Assembly (NCBI GenBank): GCA_029857995.1
Contig: JAOUFZ010000100.1
Span: 1-5,983, forward strand
Reading direction: 5' to 3'
Origin: Dehalococcoidia bacterium
GTDB taxonomy: Bacteria > Chloroflexota > Dehalococcoidia > GIF9 > AB-539-J10
Length of the DNA: 5,983 nt
Shown here piece after piece: positions 1-5,724 of the stretch. A model generated the notes under the pieces. That model worked only from the letters and a program-made list of their open reading frames with translations, made no database searches and was not told the DNA's origin. Position numbers and translations under genes: made by a program. Every line of letters starts with the position of its first letter. Within the stretch, counting starts at the first letter, position 1.

Positions 1-5
1 AACAT
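1..5 (-). CDS. Start of a leftward gene, only the first codon visible
   Basis: On the minus strand an ATG (complement of bases 3-5) lies 5 nt downstream of a near-perfect Shine-Dalgarno site, so a gene evidently begins here and runs off the left edge. Only the initiator Met and two further bases are present, so nothing can be said about the product directly. Upstream, in order, are promoter boxes and a large palindromic operator-like site. That arrangement is typical of a regulated gene or operon, often one whose first gene encodes its own repressor. The call rests on the start signals alone. Confidence 0.6.
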
Positions 6-10
6 TTAGG

Positions 11-17
11 CCTCCTT
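11..17 (-). promoter_or_regulatory. Shine-Dalgarno site for the leftward gene
   Basis: The minus strand reads AAGGAGG here, a strong match to the anti-16S sequence, 5 nt before the ATG at 5-3. It fixes the start codon of the truncated leftward gene. Confidence 0.65.
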
Positions 18-37
18 TCTGCCAGATTGCTCCGACA

Positions 38-71
38 ATAATAATATCTAGATATATCTAGATATTATTAT
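38..71. promoter_or_regulatory. 34-bp perfect palindrome, probable operator
   Basis: Bases 38-71 are perfectly self-complementary around the 54/55 centre. The core is two copies of the 12-bp palindrome ATATCTAGATAT, at 44-55 and 54-65, overlapping by 2 bp and so offset by 10 bp, about one helical turn. The site overlaps the -10 box of the leftward promoter and the expected transcription start, where a bound repressor would block initiation. AT-rich double dyads of this sort are seen at PadR-type and some other winged-helix regulator operators; the family assignment is a guess. It is too A+T-rich and lacks a following T-run, so a terminator is unlikely. Confidence 0.6.
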
Positions 72-93
72 ACACCCAGCCTTTTTTTGTCAA
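67..93 (-). promoter_or_regulatory. Leftward promoter (TTGACA / TATAAT)
   Basis: On the minus strand a consensus -35 TTGACA (complement of 88-93) and a consensus -10 TATAAT (complement of 67-72) are separated by 15 bp. That is shorter than the 17-bp optimum, so a slightly shifted -10 within the same AT-rich tract is also possible. The Shine-Dalgarno site and ATG lie about 50-65 bp downstream, and the 34-bp palindrome overlaps the -10 box. Together these form a complete leftward control region. Confidence 0.55.
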
Positions 94-264
94 GAAGTCT
101 TCAAACGAGGAAGCGATAAACCTTAAAGAAAATGTTGTGATCCGATTACCCATGGTTGCCTTTGGTGGACAGTTCCCGAACTTTTGTTTGAGAAGGAATG
201 GTTGACTCCGCTGCAGCACAGCTTCCTGCATCGCCTGCATGAGACGGCAACCCTCATTAGCATG
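94..264. other. Non-coding stretch, no convincing gene
   Basis: Between the leftward promoter and the rightward -10 box no reading frame has both a supported start and family resemblance. A leftward open frame crosses the region and ends inside the 34-bp palindrome, but it overlaps the peptidase start and lacks a ribosome site. It may be a relic of a former gene or repeat, which I cannot confirm. Confidence 0.4.
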
Positions 265-270
265 TATAAT
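265..270 (+). promoter_or_regulatory. Candidate -10 box for the C39-like peptidase unit
   Basis: A perfect TATAAT lies 95 bp before the peptidase ATG. No good TTGACA-like box sits 16-18 bp upstream, so the promoter is supported only by the -10. Transcription would start near 277-278, almost on the ATG at 279 of a 24-codon ORF. Confidence 0.4.
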
Positions 271-278
271 ACTCAAAG

Positions 279-353
279 ATGAGTTCAAGAATCGAAGGTG
301 CCATGTTCCATAGACGAGACTATCTGGCTTTTGCTGACTACATACGCAAATAG
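279..353 (+). CDS. Possible 24-aa leader or small ORF before the peptidase gene
   Basis: ATG at 279 opens a 24-codon frame (MSSRIEGAMF, then HRRDYLAFADYIRK) ending with TAG at 351-353. The stop lies 6 nt before the first candidate peptidase start and 12 nt before the second. No Shine-Dalgarno site precedes the ATG, but the TATAAT at 265-270 would place the transcription start within 1-2 nt of it, which fits a leaderless message. The peptide is basic and aromatic, has no Gly-Gly processing motif and no membrane segment, and is not a family I recognise. It could be a translated leader coupling to the peptidase gene, a genuine microprotein, or a chance ORF. An in-frame TAA at 267-269 rules out upstream extension. 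Confidence 0.3.
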   Translation: MSSRIEGAMFHRRDYLAFADYIRK

Positions 354-359
354 GGGCGC

Positions 360-899
360 ATGGTAATGATTGAACTGCCGACAGGTAGACAGACCTTTGA
401 TTTTGACTGTGGAGCAAAAGCATTGCAGATTGTCATGGCGTATTATGGCACAGATATTCCCGAAGGCGACCTGATAAAAGAACTGAGATGCGACACCGAC
501 GGAACCCCTGTGCAAAATATGATGTCTGTGGCCGAAGCAAAAGGGTTTCACGTCATCTCGAAATGTGGATTTTCTTTGGAAGAAGTAAAACGACTTGTGG
601 ATAGAAAGCATCCGGTGATTGTGCTGGTCCAGGCGTGGGCAGAAAGGTATATGACGCTTGAAGATTGGAGGAGGGACAACGACGATGGGCATTACGTCAT
701 TGTTATTGCCCACTCTGGTGACATTATCGTGTTTGAAGACCCGTCATCTTTTCACAAAACATGGATGACGGAAGAGGAATTCATGGCACGCTGGCACGAT
801 GTAGATCCCAGAACACAGCAGAAGCTGGAGCATTTCGGTATGGTCTTGCTTGGGAAAGAACCCATGCCTCCGCAAAAGACATTCGAACATATGGATTAG
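360..899 (+). CDS. Cytoplasmic C39-like cysteine peptidase
   Basis: The protein (179 aa from ATG 360) has the papain-like pattern of peptidase family C39 and related domains. Gln11 fits the oxyanion-hole Gln five residues before the catalytic Cys17 in DFDCGAKALQ, His111 lies in GHYVIVI, and Asp127 in FEDPSS. The length fits one peptidase domain alone. There is no signal peptide, no membrane segment and no ABC-transporter part, so it is not a typical bacteriocin exporter and probably acts in the cytoplasm. Its substrate is unknown and no double-glycine precursor is visible nearby. AGGGG at 352-356 lies 3 nt before ATG 360 but 9 nt before the in-frame ATG 366, so translation may well begin at 366 (MIELPTG). 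A 24-codon ORF ends just upstream. The family call is fairly secure, the role is not. Confidence 0.8.
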   Translation: MVMIELPTGRQTFDFDCGAKALQIVMAYYGTDIPEGDLIKELRCDTDGTPVQNMMSVAEAKGFHVISKCGFSLEEVKRLVDRKHPVIVLVQAWAERYMTLEDWRRDNDDGHYVIVIAHSGDIIVFEDPSSFHKTWMTEEEFMARWHDVDPRTQQKLEHFGMVLLGKEPMPPQKTFEHMD

Positions 900-1183
900 C
901 CGGAAACGCCTCCCGATTATTAGAAACAATTAGCACCCTTTGTTAGTAGGCGGGAAAGTTAGTTATGCTTGGGGGACAGTCTCCAAACTTCTATTCGCGA
1001 AGAAGCAATTTATTCCGACTCTATGCCAATTACTTATTTCGCATTCATTACTCGTGCAAGTAGTGATACTGACAGCAACCTAACCATAGCATAATTTTAC
1101 ATTATGCAAAGTTGTCACGTGTAAGCGAGACGCTCTGCTTATCAACGCTATCGACAATCTCCTATAAGGCGCATAAGCTCCAT
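900..1183. other. Intergenic region, probable scar of the insertion sequence
   Basis: No supported gene occurs in these 284 bp. A near-palindrome GGGGACAGTCTCC lies at 972-984 and a 7-bp inverted repeat at 1089-1107. The stretch lies past the truncated 3' end of the leftward transposase remnant, so part of it is probably decayed insertion-sequence DNA. I could not identify a terminal inverted repeat or a target-site duplication. Confidence 0.4.
1089..1107. repeat. Inverted repeat GCATAAT-5-ATTATGC
   Basis: Perfect 7-bp arms (1089-1095 and 1101-1107) flank a 5-nt spacer. The arms are AT-rich and no T-run follows, so an operator-like site is more likely than a terminator. It lies about 75 bp past the end of the transposase remnant and has no obvious gene to control. 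Confidence 0.4.
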
Positions 1184-1828
1184 TCAACGAAAAGCGACCG
1201 TGACGAATGTAGCTTGCCTATGCACTTTCAGGACATCCCATCTCGAGATAACATCCCGGGCAGTGAATTGCTTCAGCACCAGGCCGGGCAAAGGTCGGAT
1301 ATCCAGGGTATCTAGTTGGACTAAGTCCCCTGGCTCACTAACCTGGTAATCCCTGGGCTTTCTTATGGCGTAGGGTTGTTTAATCCCCCGCCGATGAGCT
1401 GACACATGATTCCTGATAGGCTCGTTGAGGACACCATGCGCTTTAAGGCTGTTGATAATACGGCTCACTGTGGAAGTAGAACAGGAAAGGCCCGGTTGGT
1501 GTAATAGCACCACCAGCTTATTTTTACCCCATCTGGGGTATTCCTGCCTCAGCCCCTGGACAGCGATAACAAGCTCTGCGGAATAGGTAGGTTGGCGAAC
1601 TCTCTTAGGACGGCAAGAACGGTCCTCCAGAGTCTCCAGGTGATAAGAATCGTATCTTCGCTTCCAGCGGTAGAAAGTTTGAGGAGAGATGCCGAACTCC
1701 ACAACACAATTACACAAGAGCACTACCATTCGAGTTCGCTGTAGCATCAACATCTGGGGCATCGCAGCTTCAACACGACCGCTAAGTACAGAAAAACATC
1801 TGGCACAGAACATCGGGAATGGTATCAA
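1184..1828 (-). pseudogene. Truncated IS481-type transposase
   Basis: The leftward frame (214 codons from a TTG) matches the N-terminal two-thirds of IS481/rve-type transposases. It has a helix-turn-helix ending FGISPQTFYRWKRRYD (residues 45-60), the YPRWGKNKLVVLL segment (98-110), and the start of the DDE integrase fold with EPGDLVQLDTLD (165-176), which contains the first catalytic Asp at 173, and FTARDVISRWDVLKVH (188-203). It stops at TGA soon after, so the usual DG-x-EF segment with the second Asp, the catalytic Glu and the C-terminal tail are missing. Intact relatives are usually well over 300 aa. A short LNGA-like block in another frame just beyond the stop (complement of about 1187-1176) may be the far side of an internal deletion, since intact enzymes carry a similar LNG motif near the catalytic Glu. 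The first 40 or so residues are unfamiliar and the true start is unclear. It should be inactive. Confidence 0.8.
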
Positions 1829-1885
1829 CGACTGTGGGGCAAGAAAGACTGATCAACAGATCCTCTATCTCCGAGGTGAGGCGAA

Positions 1886-2392
1886 GTGGGTGAACTGCTG
1901 AAACCAAGCAGGGGCGGATTTTTACGCCCTTTTGGGTGTGGCGAGTTTATCCGTGAATTCCTCTTAGGCCGTAGCCCGAACGGGTCGCCAGCAATTGACC
2001 CTGCGGTCGGTGCTCCCCAAGCCGATATTTTCTTCCACTACAAGAATTCGTTGATGCGCGCTACAGCAGTGGACCGAGCCACGAGAGAGGAGGAAAAGCG
2101 AGCCCGGAGGGAAAAGCGTTCCATAGATCCCACTAGCATTGAGAAGCTGATCCAGAGATATCTGTCTCAAATGTCTTACAAATCTCGAGGCTGCCGATTC
2201 CATAGTTTTGTTGTGTATTTCTCCAACCTTCAGAGATTAAATTGGGTGGAATCTAGCGGACTGGAAGAGCCGTCGAGTTTTCAAGATCATTACCCACCCG
2301 GTCCCCCACGCCGCTATTTCCGTCTCACTGACACTGGCAGAACTGCTCCTGAAACAGCCTGGGCCAATCCCTATCGGGCTCTTTACGGCTAA
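1886..2392 (+). CDS. Conserved-looking hypothetical protein, possible winged helix
   Basis: A GTG start at 1886 follows GAGGTGAGG (1873-1881) by 4 nt, giving 168 aa. The N-terminal part is Gly/Pro-rich (KPSRGGFLRPFG, residues 6-17), followed by FIREFLLG and a charged helix (about 62-79). The C-terminal half, about 83-168, has helices around SFVVYFSNLQRLNWVE (107-122), then a Pro-rich loop and RRYFRLTDTGR (142-152), which looks like the wing of a winged-helix domain of the kind that reads 'line-lined helix, strand, FRLT-x-x-GR'. It ends WANPYRALYG. I recall similar proteins of unknown function in Chloroflexota-type genomes but cannot verify this. No signal peptide or membrane segment is present. 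A later start at ATG 2055 would lose the conserved-looking N-terminus, so GTG 1886 is preferred. DNA or RNA binding is inference. Confidence 0.7.
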   Translation: MGELLKPSRGGFLRPFGCGEFIREFLLGRSPNGSPAIDPAVGAPQADIFFHYKNSLMRATAVDRATREEEKRARREKRSIDPTSIEKLIQRYLSQMSYKSRGCRFHSFVVYFSNLQRLNWVESSGLEEPSSFQDHYPPGPPRRYFRLTDTGRTAPETAWANPYRALYG

Positions 2393-2410
2393 TGTCCGGT
2401 GACCGGACAT
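2392..2410. promoter_or_regulatory. 19-bp dyad at the stop codon, probable operator
   Basis: ATGTCCGGTGACCGGACAT has perfect 9-bp arms (2392-2400 and 2402-2410) around a single central G. The first base is the last base of the TAA stop of the 168-aa protein gene. One-base spacing makes an RNA hairpin unlikely, and the nearest T-run (2428-2433) is 17 nt away, so a protein-binding dyad is favoured over a terminator. It lies 180 bp upstream of the coiled-coil operon. Confidence 0.5.
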
Positions 2411-2435
2411 GAAGCCGATAACAACTATTTTTTGA

Positions 2436-2450
2436 TCATGAAATACATGA
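2436..2450. repeat. Small inverted repeat TCATG-5-CATGA
   Basis: Perfect 5-bp arms are separated by AAATA. The repeat sits just before the GTTCA boxes, following a short T-run. Alone it is weak, but it is a second dyad in the same 200-bp control region. Confidence 0.3.
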
Positions 2451-2471
2451 AAAATCAGAGGCGGCACCCTT

Positions 2472-2541
2472 GTTCAAGAAGCGTTCACATACCGTTCAGA
2501 ACGCTGTTCAAATGCCGGTCGCATCGTTCATATTACGTTCA
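2472..2541 (+). repeat. Array of six GTTCA boxes with helical phasing (iteron-like)
   Basis: GTTCA occurs in the same orientation at 2472, 2483, 2494, 2506, 2526 and 2537, usually preceded by C or T. Spacings are 11, 11, 12, 20 and 11 bp, so five boxes fall close to one face of the helix; a degenerate GTCGC at 2518 partly fills the long gap. Random sequence would give well under one copy in 70 bp. The array ends 50 bp before the start codon of a helix-turn-helix, coiled-coil protein. This is the layout of an operator array for that protein or of origin/partition iterons. A promoter could not be placed within it with confidence. Confidence 0.7.
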
Positions 2542-2578
2542 AGTATCCAGGATTTATCAGTGCAAAAATCACTTATAG

Positions 2579-2584
2579 AAGGAG
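2579..2584 (+). promoter_or_regulatory. Shine-Dalgarno site that fixes the coiled-coil gene start
   Basis: AAGGAG lies 7 nt before ATG 2592 but only 1 nt before the in-frame GTG at 2586, so the ATG is the real start. Confidence 0.75.
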
Positions 2585-2591
2585 AGTGGAA

Positions 2592-3959
2592 ATGGAGAAG
2601 TTGACAGCCAAGAAGAAACTCACCGTTGTCAGGCTCTATCTCTCAGGCCTATCCTATGCTGAAATTGCCGCCAGAAGCGGTGTCGCCAAAGGCACAGTCG
2701 CCAACGTTGTCACCGAACTGAAGGCAGGCATGATCCCCGAGGCGGCTGATGTAGTTGAGCATATTGAGCTGTTTCGTGAATTATCCCTCGACCTCAAACG
2801 TTCAAAGCTGAGTCCGGGGCAATGCGCTGCAGGGCTGATTATTCTCAATCGGATCAACGAACTTGGCCTCGATCTGGCCGACATCGATCGCTGGCCAACG
2901 ATTCTCAAGTCGGTCCGAAACGAGGATGATGCTAAAGAGTTTGTTCACCTAGTCTATAGCATCCAAGAAGTCCAGCAGAGGAGCGGCTTGAGTCTCGAGA
3001 ATCTTGACAAGAAGGTCCACGAGCTAGAAAGAAAAGCCACCGACCTGGAGCCTATGTCAGATAAACTTAAGGACTGCAAAAAGCAGGTCGCTGAACTAAC
3101 CAAGCAGCGCGAGGAGCTTGCCAGTGCAGTAGCCATTCTTGAACAAAAGAAGGAACTACTGACTCCCCGGGTGAAGGACCTGGAAAGGTCCGAGGCGGCC
3201 CTATCACGCCGAGTCGCTGATATGGAGCCGAAGGCGCAGAAGGCGGAGGCGACCCTCTTCGCTCTCAAGGGCGAGATGCAGAAGCTTAAAGATATTGGGT
3301 TCCCCCTCACGGAACTGGCTGAGCTTAACGAGAAGCTACAAGCGATTGCGCAGCGTCACGCTATCGAGCCCTCTGAACTCAGGAGCCGGTTATTACACGA
3401 GCTAGAGATGCTCGATAAAGGGCTCACACTGGAAACGTTAATTCAGAGTCGACAGCGGGAAGCGCATAAGATTGAGCAAGCTATTTCCAGGAGCAAAAAT
3501 GAAATAGAGACCACCAGGGCAGTTGTTGACAGCCTCAAACAGGAGAAGATGAATCTGGAGGCCAGTATCAAGGAGACGAGGGAGAAGGTGAGCGGAGAAA
3601 TCGTCAAAATCATCCCCCTGGCTCAGGATACCATCAGTACATTACGGGAGGAACTGCGGCGTGGCAACGATGAGGCTCTGGCAGAGGTACGGCGGCTCAG
3701 AGATGCAGCCATTGAGGTGGGAAGTGAAGTCGGCCGATCCCAGGGGATTCTTCAGGTTAGCGAATGGCTCACCGAGTTGACGGCCCTGGTACGAGGTGAA
3801 GAGAACGTTGAAGGCACAAGGGTCAGAGTTATCGTGTTATCAGTCGTGCGAGCTCTCCACAACTGGTTGAAGCAGCATCATAGCTACTCCCTGCAACGCA
3901 CCTCTCTGTCCCTTACCGTTGAAAGGTTGATCAGTGAGCTAGAAGCATGGGAAGTCTGA
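2592..3959 (+). CDS. Helix-turn-helix plus long coiled-coil protein
   Basis: The protein is 455 aa from ATG 2592. Residues about 6-44 form a helix-turn-helix of the resolvase/sigma-4 kind: YLSGLSYAEIAARSGVAKGT then VANVVTEL. Residues 50-135 are mainly helical, with LGLDLADIDRW and an acidic run. Two heptad-rich coiled coils follow, about 136-235 and 285-340, broken by a non-coil stretch with IGFPLTELAELN and a Pro-Ser turn (about 235-280). The C-terminal 380-455 is a mixed helical domain. No signal peptide, membrane segment or Walker ATP motif is seen, so it is not an SMC ATPase. It heads a two-gene operon behind an array of GTTCA boxes, and autoregulation or binding to these boxes is likely. 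Architecture and context resemble plasmid KfrA-type proteins; similar HTH-coil proteins are, as I recall, known in archaeal and Chloroflexota-like genomes without assigned function. The role is unproven. Confidence 0.8.
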   Translation: MEKLTAKKKLTVVRLYLSGLSYAEIAARSGVAKGTVANVVTELKAGMIPEAADVVEHIELFRELSLDLKRSKLSPGQCAAGLIILNRINELGLDLADIDRWPTILKSVRNEDDAKEFVHLVYSIQEVQQRSGLSLENLDKKVHELERKATDLEPMSDKLKDCKKQVAELTKQREELASAVAILEQKKELLTPRVKDLERSEAALSRRVADMEPKAQKAEATLFALKGEMQKLKDIGFPLTELAELNEKLQAIAQRHAIEPSELRSRLLHELEMLDKGLTLETLIQSRQREAHKIEQAISRSKNEIETTRAVVDSLKQEKMNLEASIKETREKVSGEIVKIIPLAQDTISTLREELRRGNDEALAEVRRLRDAAIEVGSEVGRSQGILQVSEWLTELTALVRGEENVEGTRVRVIVLSVVRALHNWLKQHHSYSLQRTSLSLTVERLISELEAWEV

Positions 3960-4582
3960 AGTCATTTCATGAGCATCAAAGGAATTCGCAGTCTCAGGCG
4001 AGGAAGCTAACTGAGGCCGGACCTGCCTTGAACGCGCTGTTTGCCACGGAGGGAATCCGGCTGGAAAGGGAGGACGAAGTATCAATCCTGAGGGTAGTAC
4101 ATCGTGCCATTGTGGAGCAGTTACGCCGGGCGAAGGAGATTGAGGCTTCACTCAGCTGTGGGCACAGCCAGATGAACGCTGTATTGTTCCTGACCGAGTT
4201 GACTGTGACAGCAATGGTTTCAAAGGGGAATCGGATGTCAGCGATAGAGGATTACCTGCTGCGTAAGGCCAGCGATAGGAAGCAACCTTTCGGGCTGGCT
4301 ATGGTGTGTATCGGCCTAAGGGGGCTGCCTGACGATGCGAGAGTTGTCTCCATATCTCAGTTGGCCCGTGAATCAAATCGAACGGAGCCTGAGATTGTGA
4401 ACAAACTACAAGATCAAGGCTATCTCATCTTCAGCGAAGAGGCATTCTCTTTCCTGATTGAGAGGTTAGTCGATGATATTCGTGAAGGAAAGCTGCATTC
4501 ACCTTTGTCCAGGGACAAACTGGCGGAGATCATGGGATTCAACAAACAGAAGCTCAGAGTCAAGATTATAGAAGTAGAATAA
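3947..4582 (+). CDS. Unknown 211-aa operon partner with possible winged helix
   Basis: ATG 3947 overlaps the end of the coiled-coil gene by 13 bp in a different frame, so translational coupling is likely. A weak GTGAG at 3934-3938 lies 8 nt upstream. The first 25 residues are polar, residues 40-70 form an amphipathic helix (VVHRAIVEQLRRAKEIEASL), and 75-105 are hydrophobic but not membrane-like. Residues about 133-165 (VSISQLARESNRTEPEIVNK then LQDQGYLIF) look like a winged-helix core, and LAEIMGFNKQKLRVK (192-206) is another small helix pair. I do not recognise a family, and no catalytic motif is visible. Operon and overlap suggest it works with the coiled-coil protein, for example as a second DNA-binding or adaptor subunit. 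That is inference. Confidence 0.7.
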   Translation: MGSLKSFHEHQRNSQSQARKLTEAGPALNALFATEGIRLEREDEVSILRVVHRAIVEQLRRAKEIEASLSCGHSQMNAVLFLTELTVTAMVSKGNRMSAIEDYLLRKASDRKQPFGLAMVCIGLRGLPDDARVVSISQLARESNRTEPEIVNKLQDQGYLIFSEEAFSFLIERLVDDIREGKLHSPLSRDKLAEIMGFNKQKLRVKIIEVE

Positions 4583-4898
4583 GTTGCCTGCTTTCTGGTG
4601 AGGTTAATCCTCTCGGTTTTGCCCCTGATGCTGCCCAGCGTCTCCTGCGGCTCTGCCTGAGCAATCCTTTCACCCACGAGTAGATTGGCGTTCCCTATTT
4701 GAGCCAATTTCAATCATGCGAACCAGAATGAAGCTGCCCACCCAATATGATGGGAATATAGGTTCATTCTTTTAATGCACAAGATGTCCTTTTGTGTGAT
4801 GATGGATACTGGATAATCGCACATTAACAACTGAATATCCGATAAGCCAGCCTGAGCGCTTGCTCGCTTCGGGCAAATAGACGGAAAGGGGGCAAGCG
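4583..4898. other. 316-bp gap with no convincing gene
   Basis: Neither strand carries a supported gene. A leftward open frame covers 4583-4713 and reads GERIAQAEPQETLGSIRGK and then TERINLTRKQ, but it continues as a shadow of the upstream gene and has no ribosome site. It may be a coding relic. The right-hand part holds the leader of the next gene, ending in AAGGGGG (4886-4892). No good promoter pair with 16-18 bp spacing was found; GATAAT at 4812-4817 is only a weak candidate. Confidence 0.4.
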
Positions 4899-5633
4899 AT
4901 GACAGGATATTGTAGCAATTGCCATAAGGTATGGACATCAGAAGAACGGCAAGGCATTTGCCGATGGTGCTCTCGTAACGCAAATTGCGTTACCACACCG
5001 ACAAAGCCTCGCCAGCTAAAGTCTAGCCGAAGGCGAAGCCACAGGCAAGTTGACGATGGTAACAACGGCTATGACCATTTGCCAGAGCCGTATTTGACCT
5101 ATTACAAAATAGCTTTGCGGTTTGGTCACAAGGCGTTACTGGATGAGCAAGACGACTTACTACACGACATCATTGAAGGGCTTGCCAGAGTAGCGAAGGA
5201 TAGGGCACTTGGCGAAGCTGCGATGTATCGGATTGCCGAGCATATCAAAGACCATTACTGGTACAAACACTACGCATACCATAATGGGCTAGATTGCCAG
5301 CACTGTGGCAAGGTACAGCGGGCAAAGTGTAGAACAGCCTGGGCTTATTCCGATTGGGCTTACTACGATTGCCGTAGAGCTATCACTCTGGAAAGCATAA
5401 ACCAGCCTATCATAGACAGCGAGGGCAATATCACCGAGCTTGCCGAGCTGATAGCCGATGACAAGGCGCTGGACTTGGAAGAATGGCTAGACGCCAAGAT
5501 TTTCCTAATCGGAGCGCCGATTAGGTTAAAACAGATAGCCAGAAAGCTAAACAACAAGGTAGAGGCTCTGACAGTAGCGGAGCGCAAATACCTATGTAAG
5601 TTGAGAAGGAAAACACAAAAAACACTCGTCTAG
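4899..5633 (+). CDS. Two-zinc-cluster protein, sigma-factor-like (phage/element type)
   Basis: ATG 4899 lies 6 nt after AAGGGGG (4886-4892); the protein has 244 aa. Residues 5-24 hold a zinc ribbon, CSNC then CRWC (C5, C8, C21, C24). A second cysteine set lies at C133, C136, C144 and C158. Between them is a basic linker (RQLKSSRRRSHRQ, 38-50) and a helical region with DEQDDLLHDIIEGLARV (82-98). Residues 164-240 read LESINQPIIDSEGNITELAE, then LIADDKALDLEEWLDAK and a basic tail. This recalls the linker and region between sigma-70 domains (the 'SL..PI...G.....LI.D' pattern), but there is no clear helix-turn-helix at the C-terminus. A sigma-like or nucleic-acid-binding phage protein is likely; a functional sigma factor is uncertain. 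It is followed by a structured leader and another gene on the same strand. Confidence 0.65.
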   Translation: MTGYCSNCHKVWTSEERQGICRWCSRNANCVTTPTKPRQLKSSRRRSHRQVDDGNNGYDHLPEPYLTYYKIALRFGHKALLDEQDDLLHDIIEGLARVAKDRALGEAAMYRIAEHIKDHYWYKHYAYHNGLDCQHCGKVQRAKCRTAWAYSDWAYYDCRRAITLESINQPIIDSEGNITELAELIADDKALDLEEWLDAKIFLIGAPIRLKQIARKLNNKVEALTVAERKYLCKLRRKTQKTLV

Positions 5634-5678
5634 GGGTAACGTTTTAGCCAATTTCGGACTTATATATAGTGGAAGCAT

Positions 5679-5707
5679 CGTATAGGCTTGCGAGGTTCAG
5701 CTATACG
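5679..5707 (+). ncRNA. Hairpin 1 of the leader: CGTATAG-15-CTATACG
   Basis: Perfect 7-bp arms (5679-5685, 5701-5707) with a 15-nt loop lie in the 135-bp leader before the last gene; an extra U·G pair can extend the stem. No T-run follows. It could be an RNA element or a wide-spaced operator; the sequence does not decide. Confidence 0.35.
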
Positions 5708-5724
5708 GCGTTTACTACTAGGCG

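Noticed and set aside
58..423. Leftward 121-codon open frame
   Set aside because: It overlaps the peptidase start, has no ribosome site, ends within the palindrome and lacks family features; possibly a relic.
972..984. GGGGACAGTCTCC near-palindrome as an insertion-sequence end
   Set aside because: No matching inverted copy was found on the other side of the transposase relic.
2472..2541. CRISPR-like repeats
   Set aside because: Units are 5 bp with about 6-bp gaps, far shorter than CRISPR repeats and spacers; an iteron or operator array fits better.
2654..3310. Leftward Ser/Leu-rich open frames within the coiled-coil gene
   Set aside because: They are antisense shadows of a Glu/Lys/Leu-rich coil gene, without start signals.
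4600..4620. GAGG-TTAAT-CCTC followed by TCGGTTTT as a terminator of the coiled-coil operon
   Set aside because: The stem is only 4 bp and the T-run is short and offset, too weak to call.
4792..4817. TTGTGT and GATAAT as a promoter for the sigma-like gene
   Set aside because: The spacer is 14 bp and both boxes are imperfect.
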